In this document: positions 1-9,200 of the stretch, piece by piece | Position numbering within the stretch: the stretch's first letter is position 1 | Layout: each line of letters begins with the position of its first letter | Source of the DNA: Rhodanobacter sp. C01 | Lineage (GTDB): Bacteria > Pseudomonadota > Gammaproteobacteria > Xanthomonadales > Rhodanobacteraceae | NCBI RefSeq assembly: GCF_002001045.1 | Contig: NZ_MUNR01000005.1 | Location: 124,001 to 188,000, forward strand | Direction: 5' to 3' | Length of the DNA stretch: 64,000 nucleotides | The notes under the pieces: generated by a model | The model's database searches: none | The model's input: only the letters and a program-made list of their open reading frames with translations | Told to the model about the DNA's origin: nothing | Program-made: the position numbers and the translations under genes

Positions 1-982
1 GAGGCTGTCGTTCGAGTACCGAGAGAATGCTGCCCAGGCCGGTCAGATAAGTTCTCTTCGCCATGCGTTTGAGGCCATGCAAGCCGGCCACCGGCGGGCA
101 GATCTCGTTGACGTAGCCGGCCCAGTTCGAGGCATCGAAGATGTTCTGGCAAATCGATATCGATGGCGTGAGCGCGCGTGCGGCATGCCACCAGCGGGAA
201 GGGACGAAAACCATGTCGCCGGGGCGCAGCACGGTGTGGTACTGAGTGGCTCGGGCGAAGAGCGGGAATTGCTCGAGATCGGGGTGCTGTACATCCGGGA
301 TCAACGATTGATTCGGTATACCCGATTTCGGGTACACATGGGCCGAATCCTCCGGCGGATACAGGATGAACTCCTTGTCGCCGTAGATCTCGCTGATCGT
401 TGCGTGCCCGTTCTCGCCGTCATAGTGCAGTATCGGAAAGTGACCGCCAGTGCCACCGATCAACAATTTGAGATAGCCGTCCGGCCGTCTCCATGGCCTC
501 AGCATCAACGGGCTGGCCAGCCGTCGTGGGAATGCGTAGGGATTCTGCGGTTCGAGGTCGGGCAGCAGTTCCGGCAGATGCGGGCCGATGAACAGCCGGT
601 ACATGTACGGCCCCGGCGCGTCTTCGCGAGAGGCCAGCACGGCATCGATGAATGTCTCGAACGTCATCCGCTGGCTGTGGCTGATGTTGACCTGCCTCGG
701 ACCGAACTGGTGCTTGAAGAATTCGGGCGTCCACTTGTGCATGGCCGGGCACGCCGGCATGGCGTTTTCCACCATTACCGGCCGGTTCTGCGCTACGTAA
801 TCACGCACGAAAGACGCATACGGCAAGTCATCGGCATGGCGACGTTCCAGCACAACCCGGGTCTGCACCAGGGCAGCGCGAGCATCCGGATGGCTGGCTA
901 CGGTATTCAGCGGAGTGGCTCCTGCATGCCAAGCCGAAAGGGCCGCCAGATGGCGAGCCGACCGATGCAACGTATCAATCAC
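1..982 (-). CDS. Cupin-like/JmjC-domain protein (3' end outside window)
   Basis: This is an open reading frame on the minus strand with no stop before the left edge, so at least 327 residues are present and the C-terminus is missing. It has the cupin_8/JmjC layout: a central HYDGENGH segment supplies the H-x-D iron ligands, and a later RWWHAARAL segment supplies the distal histidine. Related proteins are Fe(II)/2-oxoglutarate oxygenases such as asparaginyl or tRNA-wybutosine hydroxylases, but the substrate cannot be read from sequence. There is no ATG start. The most upstream in-frame start after the stop at about 1011-1013 is a GTG at 982, and an alternative is a TTG a few codons later. The gene faces away from the secreted-protein gene at 1247. 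A second cupin gene lies at 2309, so two putative hydroxylases flank the start of the NRPS/PKS genes and could modify an amino acid or peptide. The fold is confident; the role is inference. Confidence 0.8.
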   Translation of the reverse strand, partial: MIDTLHRSARHLAALSAWHAGATPLNTVASHPDARAALVQTRVVLERRHADDLPYASFVRDYVAQNRPVMVENAMPACPAMHKWTPEFFKHQFGPRQVNISHSQRMTFETFIDAVLASREDAPGPYMYRLFIGPHLPELLPDLEPQNPYAFPRRLASPLMLRPWRRPDGYLKLLIGGTGGHFPILHYDGENGHATISEIYGDKEFILYPPEDSAHVYPKSGIPNQSLIPDVQHPDLEQFPLFARATQYHTVLRPGDMVFVPSRWWHAARALTPSISICQNIFDASNWAGYVNEICPPVAGLHGLKRMAKRTYLTGLGSILSVLERQP

Positions 983-1246
983 GAATGACGCTACGCGGCC
1001 TTTTTTGCGGTGTCAATTCAGCAAAATCATGCGTCGAAAACTGCGATGCAAGAGCTTCGAAAGATCATGCGGAAAGTATTTCGCGAAGGCTTTTCGGCCT
1101 CTCGTGTGCGCCGATCCCGGATGCCACTGGTCTTGCGGTGCATGGCTGGCGAATCCGGCGTAGGCCATGCGCGAGATACCTGCTCGTTTCGCATCCTGAC
1201 AAAATCGAAAGTGCTCGACCCGACACGCCAACAAGGGGACTGCCTC
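983..1246. other. Divergent intergenic region
   Basis: These 264 bases separate the leftward cupin gene from the rightward secreted-protein gene, so promoters for both should lie here. I see no convincing -35/-10 pair, sigma-54 GG-N10-GC box or operator palindrome by eye. The only clear signal is the Shine-Dalgarno sequence AAGGGGAC at about 1232-1240, which serves the ATG at 1247. Reading through from 1010 on the plus strand adds a long basic leader with no signal-peptide character, so that region is treated as non-coding. Confidence 0.5.
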
Positions 1247-2104
1247 ATGCGCAATGATTCCAGGCGTCAAGATTCAAGGCATCGCAATCTCCACGAAGCC
1301 GTGGCGGCAGCGCTGATGACCATGGTGATCGGTAGCGCCCATGGCGCAGCTTTCACGGATGCGTCGCCTCCCGCGCAGGTCCCCGCATTGGGGGCGCACA
1401 CCTTGCTCGTGCAGACGGAAGGGAAGGGAGTCAGTCCGGCAGTCAGCAAACCACTCACGACCGAGGCAAGCGGCAGCTCGCTACTGGTTCTGATCAGCAG
1501 CTATGCGAGCAATTCGGATGATCCGACCGACAGTTACTCGAATACCTGGAAGCAGCTGGGTCCCAGCGTCATCTACAACGGCTATGACGGCAAGTTCAAC
1601 GCCCGGGCCTATGTGGTGCTTTCGGCCAGGGGCGGCGCCAACCATACGGTCAGCATCACCAAGAGCGGCGATGCGGGAGGGGAGATCTCGGTGCCCATCA
1701 TCGAGATCAGGCATGCCGGCGTACTCAAGGATGTTGCGCAGAATTACCCGGTCCCGGGGACCGTCGGCAGGGTAACCAACAAGCTCGCACGTGTCTGGCA
1801 CGATGTTGCCGGCAATCCTTCGGTTTCCAGCACATCGCTGACCAGCGGCAGCGTCACCACGACCGGGCCGGCGACCCTGATAGCGGTATGGTGGGGCGAT
1901 GCCACCGTCTATTCGATGACGGCAGTACCCGACAGCGGGTTCAAGGTGATTGACAGCTTCCTGGAGTTGCCGCCGAACAGCGGCACGCAGTGTGCCGTCG
2001 CATTCAGGCAGGTGGCGGCGGCCGGCACCTACAGCGTCACCTGGACGGGCAGTCCGGCCCAGGGGGCCATCCTGTGGCTGTTCGCGTTCCAGTCCGGCGG
2101 ATAG
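1247..2104 (+). CDS. Secreted protein of unknown function
   Basis: A 285-residue protein starts at an ATG preceded by AAGGGGAC with good spacing. The N-terminus is a long basic stretch followed by a hydrophobic helix ending SAHGAAF, which looks like a Sec signal peptide. The mature part is rich in Ser, Thr, Gly and Val and resembles an all-beta secreted domain, with repeated short strands such as SVTTTGPATLIAVWWGD. There is one cysteine in the mature part and no LPxTG or PEP-CTERM sorting signal at the C-terminus, which ends FAFQSGG. I do not recognise the family. Its place between two cupin oxygenase genes at the edge of the EPS/NRPS locus suggests a surface or extracellular role, but that rests on context only. 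Confidence 0.7.
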   Translation: MRNDSRRQDSRHRNLHEAVAAALMTMVIGSAHGAAFTDASPPAQVPALGAHTLLVQTEGKGVSPAVSKPLTTEASGSSLLVLISSYASNSDDPTDSYSNTWKQLGPSVIYNGYDGKFNARAYVVLSARGGANHTVSITKSGDAGGEISVPIIEIRHAGVLKDVAQNYPVPGTVGRVTNKLARVWHDVAGNPSVSSTSLTSGSVTTTGPATLIAVWWGDATVYSMTAVPDSGFKVIDSFLELPPNSGTQCAVAFRQVAAAGTYSVTWTGSPAQGAILWLFAFQSGG

Positions 2105-2308
2105 CCAGAGCCGTCGGACAGGAGGCCGAAACATGACGTGGCACGGTGCATGCCCGAGGGTTTTGGATGCGTGCGCGTGAGGTGATTTCCGCGATGTGCC
2201 TCATGGCCTATTCCGGAGGGATTACCACATTTGCCGCTTTGAGTAGTGACACGGCCGTCACAGAAGGGGAAACTAACGGTCTCCGCAAAGGGATGGGGGG
2301 CGGAAATC

Positions 2309-3226
2309 ATGAATGCCAGGGCCGCCGGGCTCATCGATGCCGACTGGGCTGCGTTCGATCCGTGGCGCCCCCAGGCAGTACGGCATCGATTGACAGAACA
2401 CCCGTTGCTGCAGCCTGCCCAACTGGTGGAGTTCGGCCGGCGGCTTGAGCGCGCGGCCCAGCTCTACTCGTTCAGCAACGATGCCACCGCCGCCGCCAAT
2501 TTCAACGAGGTGGGCAGCACCCATCCGAACCACAAGTCCGCGCAGGAAACCCTGCAGGACATCAGCCATGCCAAGGCATGGATGCTGCTCCGCCACGTGC
2601 AGGGTGATCCGGCCTACCGTGCGCTCGTCGACTCCGTACTCGATGAAGTCAAACCGCAGATCGATCACAAGGATCCGGGCATGTGCTACCGGGCCGGCTG
2701 GATTTTCGTGTCCTCTCCGCACACGGTCACACCGTTCCACATCGACCGGAACCACGGCATCCTGCTGCAGGTAAGCGGGACCAAGACCGTCTATGTGTGG
2801 GACCCCGACGATGCCACGGTGGTCACCGAGCGCGCGCGCGACTGGTTCCATGGTCATCGTGAACTTGCCCTGGTCCAGTGGAAAGAGGAGTTCCGTGCCC
2901 GCGCGCACGTGTTCCACCTGCAGCCCGGCATGGGCGTGTACATGCCGTTGACCAGCCCGCACATGGTCGAGACCAGTGACGAGCCATCCATCACATTGAG
3001 CCTCAGCTACAACACCCATGCCTCGCGTCGCAATGCGTTGCTGCATGTCGTGCGCGACCGGTTGCGTGGGCTCGGGATCGGACTGCCCCCGGTCGGCCAG
3101 CGGCCGCTGTTCGATGCATGGATGCATGCAGGTGCCCGTACTGCAGACGATTTGCGCAGATCCACCCGCCGCTGGTTCGGGCGGTCGACACGTTCCGATG
3201 GAGTGCCCTACGCCTCCGATGATTGA
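2309..3226 (+). CDS. Cupin-like/JmjC-domain protein, probable Fe(II)/2-oxoglutarate oxygenase
   Basis: A 305-residue protein. The ATG at 2309 follows a GGATGGGGGG ribosome-binding site, so the longer in-frame extension to 2246 is not used here. Motifs fit a JmjC/cupin_8 oxygenase: TPFHIDRNHG carries H-x-D, GTKTVYVWDP is the strand after it, and PHMVE near residue 230 supplies the distal histidine. The N-terminal half (residues 1-110) is helical and has no recognised motif. The gene reads towards the NRPS-PKS gene, 54 bases upstream of its start, and is probably cotranscribed with it. Hydroxylation of an amino-acid building block, a carrier-bound peptide or a protein is plausible. It is clearly different in sequence from the cupin protein at the left edge, so it is not a recent duplicate. 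Confidence 0.8.
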   Translation: MNARAAGLIDADWAAFDPWRPQAVRHRLTEHPLLQPAQLVEFGRRLERAAQLYSFSNDATAAANFNEVGSTHPNHKSAQETLQDISHAKAWMLLRHVQGDPAYRALVDSVLDEVKPQIDHKDPGMCYRAGWIFVSSPHTVTPFHIDRNHGILLQVSGTKTVYVWDPDDATVVTERARDWFHGHRELALVQWKEEFRARAHVFHLQPGMGVYMPLTSPHMVETSDEPSITLSLSYNTHASRRNALLHVVRDRLRGLGIGLPPVGQRPLFDAWMHAGARTADDLRRSTRRWFGRSTRSDGVPYASDD

Positions 3227-3280
3227 GTTCGAGGGGTCTGTTGGCCACCTCGATCGTCGGCAGGCACACAAGCAGGTTCG

Positions 3281-6200
3281 ATGAGTATCCAGATCATGGC
3301 GCATGGCGATATGCAAAACATGGGGTTGCTCGATGCGTTGCCGTGTCAGGCCGAGAGTGCGGGCGTGGCTTGGCATCATCATCAGTACCCACTCGACGCC
3401 GCACTGGCTGCCAATCTGGTTGATGCTGTGCGCCTACGTTCGATCAGCCCATCGCAGCTGCTGAGTGCAGCCATGGTGCTGGTCGAGTCACGTCTGACGG
3501 GTGCCGACGCGGTACTCGCGACAGCGTGGAAAGCACCGGGTGCTGTGCAGCAGTCCATCGCGGTATCGCGCAAGGGCATGCGCGACGCATGGCTCGAAAC
3601 CAGTGCGGGTCCGTCCGGCAATCCGGTCGAGGCACCGGTGCCCGGTGCATGGTTTGTCCATGACGATGAAACGATGCCGTCCTCCGGTCAGGTATCGGCA
3701 GCGCTGGCATGGCGCCTGCAGCTGTCAGGCGATGCGCAGCTGCATGTGGATTTCCGCGGATCGCTGGATGTGGCGACGGTCGACCTGCTTGCCAGATGCC
3801 TCCTGCGCACGCTTGCCGCTTTCGGTCTCCCGCAGGATTGCGCACTGGAATCGATCGACATCGTCGATCCGGCTGAACGCCATCGGCTCCTGGTCGAATG
3901 GAATGCCACCGACGTACCGCGGTGCGCTGCGGATACGGTGCACGGTCTGTTCGCGGCTGTTGCCGGGCAGCATGCGGACAAGATCGCGGTCGTCGACGAT
4001 CAGGGCAGCCTCACATACGCGCAGCTGGATCAGCGCTCGGACGGGCTGGCGGCGCGTCTGCGTGATGCCGGTGTTGCACCGGGTGCGATCGTGGGCGTGA
4101 TGCTGGATCGCTCGGTCGATGCGGTGACCGCGATTCTCGGCGTGTTGAAAGCGGGAGCGGCCTACCTGCCACTCGACATGGCTTATCCGGAAGAACGCGT
4201 GGCGTTCATGCTGGACGATGCCGGGGTGCGCATCGTGGTGACTCCGCGCGTTGATCGGGTGTTGCCGCTTGCTGGCTCGATCATGCGTGTGGCTGTCGCG
4301 GACGCGTCCGAGGGCATCGACGCAACCTGCGCGCGTGTCGTGCTGGATGGCGACGCGCTGGCCTATGTCATGTACACCTCCGGCTCGACCGGTACGCCCA
4401 AGGGCGTGGAAATCCAGCATCGCTCGATCATTCGCCTGGTGTGTGGGGTCGACTACATCACGCTGGGTTCCGACACGCGGTTGTTGCATGCGGCTCCGCT
4501 GGGCTTTGATGCCTCGACGCTGGAGATCTGGGGTGCATTGCTCAATGGCGGCTGCGTCATCGTGCATGACGAGGCCATTCCCACCGGCACCGGTCTCGCG
4601 CGCACCATCGCACGACACAAGGTCAGCACGGCATTCCTGACCACTGCGCTGTTCAATGCCATTGTCGATGTCGATCCGCGCCACCTGGCCGGATTGGATG
4701 AATTGTTCACCGGTGGCGAGAAGGTTTCCGTCCGGCATGTGCGGCGGGCGCTGGATGCGCTGCCGGGGACCACCATCATTCATCCCTATGGCCCGACCGA
4801 GTGCACGACGTTCACCACCACCCATCGCGTGTCGCGCGATCTCGCGGCGGATGCACCCACGATCCCGATCGGGCGTCCGATTGCCGACACCCGTCTCTAC
4901 GTGCTCAATCAGTGCATGGAGCTCCTGCCGATCGGCGTGATCGGCGAATTGTTCGTGGGGGGAATCGGGGTTGCGCGTGGCTATCTGCGGCGTCCCGAGC
5001 TGAGCGCCGAGCGCTTCGTCCCCGACCCGTTCGGCAGCGAGGGCGAGCGCTTGTATCGCACCGGTGATCTGGTGCGCTATCTGCCGGACGGATGCATCGA
5101 ATTCGTCGGCCGCATGGACGGCCAGGTCAAGATCCGCGGTTACCGCATCGAGACCGGCGAGATCGAGGCCGTGTTGACGAGCCATCGCTCCGTCGGCGCA
5201 TGTGCCGTGATGGCGCGCGAGGACCAGCCCGGCCGCAAGCGCCTGGTCGCGTACTACGTTTGCATCGGCACCGAGGTGACGGCGCAGGCACTGCGGGGCT
5301 ATCTGGGCGCGAGCCTGCCGGAATTCATGGTGCCGGCGTGCTATGTGCGGCTCGATGCGCTGCCGCTGACCGCCAACGGCAAGATCGATCGCCGCGCGCT
5401 GCCCGCTCCGGATGCCAGCCGGCCACAGCTCGCCGTGCCGTACATGGACCCTGTCGGATCCATGGAGCAGCAGACATGCACGGTATTCGGCGAACTGCTC
5501 GGACTGGATCGTGTGGGTCGCGACGATAATTTCTTCGACCTTGGCGGCGACTCGCTATCAGCCGTTCGCGCCGTCAATCAACTCAACAAGCTGGCAGCGC
5601 ATGAGTTGACCATGCTGGCGTTTTTCCAGAACCCCACAGCAGCGGCGCTGGTGGTGGCGATGGAGGGAAGGCCGCAGCCCGCGCCCACCACGCATGACAT
5701 GGCACGCGGCGAGCGTGACACCGATGCCGAGCCGGTCGCCATCATCGCGATGGCCGGGCGGTTCCCGGGCGCGGGTGACGTCGAGGCGTTCTGGCGCAAT
5801 CTGTGCGCGGGGCAGGAATCGATCACGTTCTTTGGTGCCGACGAGCTTGATCCGAGCATCCCGCTGGAACAGCGTCGCGATCCGGCCTACGTCGCCGCGC
5901 GCGGCATCATCGACGGCGTGGAGAATTTTGACGCCGCGTTCTTCGGCATCCCGCCGCGCGAGGCGGAGCTGATGGATCCGCAGCAGCGGATCTTCCTTGA
6001 GCTGTGCTGGGAATGCCTGGAGCGCGGCGGCCACGTGCCGGACGCGCACGCAGCGCCGGTCGGGGTATTCGGTGGCATGTATCACACCACCTATTTCCAG
6101 CGGCACCTCAGCATGCGACCGGATCTGGTCGACAAGCTTGGCGCGTTCCAGGTCATGCTGGCCAACGAGAAGGATTTCATCGCGACCCGTGTCGCCCACC

Positions 6201-9200
6201 GGCTCAACCTGACCGGTCCGGCGATCAGCATGAATACCGCATGCTCCACGTCGCTGGTCGCGATCTGCCAGGCCTTTGATGCCTTGCGTGCGGGCCGTTG
6301 CGCCATGGCCCTGGCCGGTGGTGCCTCGGTCACCTGTCCGCCCCGCAGTGGTTATCTTTCCCAGGAGGGCACGATGCTTTCGCCGGACGGGCATACGCGC
6401 AGCTTCGATGCAGAGGCGCGCGGCACCGTGTTCAGCGACGGCGCCGGTGTGGTGCTGCTGAAGCGTTTGTCGGATGCGCTGGCCGATGGCAACCCGATCT
6501 ATGCGGTGATCCGTGGCGGTGCGGTCAACAACGACGGCGCGACCAAAGCCAGCTTCATGGCGCCAAGCAGTGCCGGGCAGGCGGCGGTGATCGCGATGGC
6601 CCAGGCCGATGCCGGCGTCGATGCGCGCAGCATTTCCTATGTGGAGGCGCATGGTACGGCTACCCCGATCGGCGATCCGATCGAGATCGAGGGTCTGACC
6701 AGTGCCTTCCGGCGCAGTACCAGCGACATCGGCTTCTGCCATGTCGGATCGGTCAAGAGCAATGTCGGTCACATGGTGATTGCCGCCGGCGTGGCCGGCG
6801 TGATCAAGACCGCGTTCGCACTGTCCGAGCAGCGGATTCCGCCGACCCTGCATTTCCAGGCACCCAACCCGGGCATCGATTTCGCCGGCTCGCCGTTCGT
6901 GGTCAACCAGCGGCTGCAGGAATGGCGCTCCGGCGGTGGCCCCCTGCGCGCGGGCGTCAGCTCGTTCGGTGTCGGTGGCACCAACGCGCATGTGGTGATG
7001 GAGCAGGCGCCCGCGCGGCCAGCTTCCGATGCCGCAGATGGACCGCAACTGCTGCTGCTGTCGGCGCGCACGGCAAGCGCACTGGGTGCCGCGGTGACGC
7101 GTCTGGCGGATCACCTGATCGCGCAGCCCGGGATCAATCTCGCCGATGCGGCATGGACGTTGGCGGTAGGTCGCAAGGTCTTCGCGCATCGTGTGGCGGT
7201 GGTGGCCGAGGATGTCGAGGCAGCGATTGGCCGCCTCCGCAGTCCGGAAACCGCCGCCATGGTGGCACGCAGCCACCCGACCCGCTCCAGCGACGTGGTG
7301 TTCCTGTTCCCCGGCCAGGGTGCGCAATACGCTGGCATGGGGCGCGAACTGCATGCCCGCGAACCGGCTTTCCGCGATGCCTTCGATGCCTGCGCCGAAG
7401 CCCTGCGTGAGGAGCTTGGCTTCGATTTGCGCGAACGGGTCTTCGCCGACAATGCCGAGGCCCTGCTGCCGACCGCGGTCATGCAGCCGGCCACGTTTGC
7501 GATCGAATACGCACTGGCCAAATTGTGGATGAGCCTGGGCGTCACGCCGGCGGCAATGGTTGGCCACAGCGTGGGCGAGTTCGTCGCTGCAACGCTGGCG
7601 GGCGTATTCGAACTGCACGACGCACTGCATCTGGTGGCTCGCCGCGGCTCACTGATGCAGGCGCAGCCGGAAGGCGGCATGTTGTCGGTGCGGCTGCCTC
7701 TGGCGGCCCTGCAGGCGCGACTGCCGACGGATCTTTCGCTGGCAGCGGAAAATGCACCTGGCCTGTGCGTGATCGCCGGATCGCATGAGGCGATTGCGCC
7801 ATTCCAGGCTGCGCTGGAGGCCGATGGCATCGCCTGTCGCCTGCTGCAGACCTCGCATGCATTCCACTCGGCGATGATGGATCCGGTGCTTGCACCGTTC
7901 CGCGCCGAAGTGGCCAAGGTGGTGCGCGGCACGGCGCAGTTGCCGCTGGTATCGACGGCCGCCGGTGACTGGCTTGGCGCCGCCGAAGCCGGTTCGGTCG
8001 ATTACTGGGTAGATCATCTGCGCCGGCCGGTGCGTTTTTCCACGGCACTCGGTCGCGTGCTCGATGCTCCGGCGCGGGTACTGCTGGAAGTCGGGCCACG
8101 CGCCACGTTGAGTACCCTGGCACGCCAGCACCTCGGTGTGCAGCGCAGTCAGGTGGTCGCGCAGCCGACATTGGCAGACACACCGATGGCCGAGGTGGCG
8201 AGCTTCCGCCTTGCTGTGGGTCGGCTCTGGTGTCACGGCGTGGCGATCGACCCGGCACAGCTCGACCGGCGCGGGAAACGCCATCGTGTGCTGTTGCCGT
8301 CCTATCCGTTTGAACGTCAGCGCTGCTGGGTCGAGGCCGTCGCAGCCAGTACCCCGATGATCGCCGGGGCCGTGCCGGCGACTGTCGCTGTGCCCCCGCC
8401 TATCGAGGAACTCCCGATGTCGATTGCCCCAGCAGTTCCCGCTGCCAACCGTCGGCCGCGCCTGGTCGCGCAACTGAAGGCAGCCTTCGAGGATGTGGCC
8501 GGCATCGACCTGGCCGATGCCGATGACTCGACTCATTTCGTCGAGCTTGGCCTCGATAGTCTGATGCTGACGCAGATGGCACTGCATCTTTCCAAGGTGT
8601 TTCCGGTCACCGTCACCTTCCGCCAGTTGATGACCGATTATTCGAGCATCGATCAGCTTGCCAGCCTGATCGATGAGCAGTTGCCGGCCGAGGCAGCGCG
8701 ATCGCCAGCCGTGGCGCCGGTGTTGGCCGCCGTCGCGGGACCATTGCAGCCGGCACGGCCAGCGCAGGGGACAGCCATGAACAATGACTATGTGCAGCAG
8801 GTGATCGAGCAGCAGATGCAGCTGATGGGGCAGCAGTTGGCGTTGCTGGCCGGCCATGCTGGCACCAGCGCGCCGGTCGCTTCGGTTCCCACCGACGCGG
8901 CGGCGGTGCCGGCAGCGGTCGCCGCACCGGCCGCTGCACAGCCGAATGACGAAGAAGCCGCGCTCGCCCACACCAAGTACGATGTGAAGAAGGCTTTCGG
9001 CGCGATTGCCCGCATCGACACTGCCGGAAAGTTCGAATTGTCCGCACGCCAGCAGGGCCGTCTCGACCAATTCATCCAGCGCTATGTGGCCCGCACGCAG
9101 AAGTCCAAGGCCTATACCGAGGCCCAGCGTCCGCATATGGCCGATCCACGAGTGGTCAACGGCTTCCGGCCGCTGCTCAAGGAAATCATCTACCAGATCG

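Noticed and set aside
77..988. Long plus-strand open frame over the left edge
   Set aside because: It is antisense to the cupin/JmjC reading frame, which has clear H-x-D and distal His motifs. The plus-strand product has no domain and unnatural composition.
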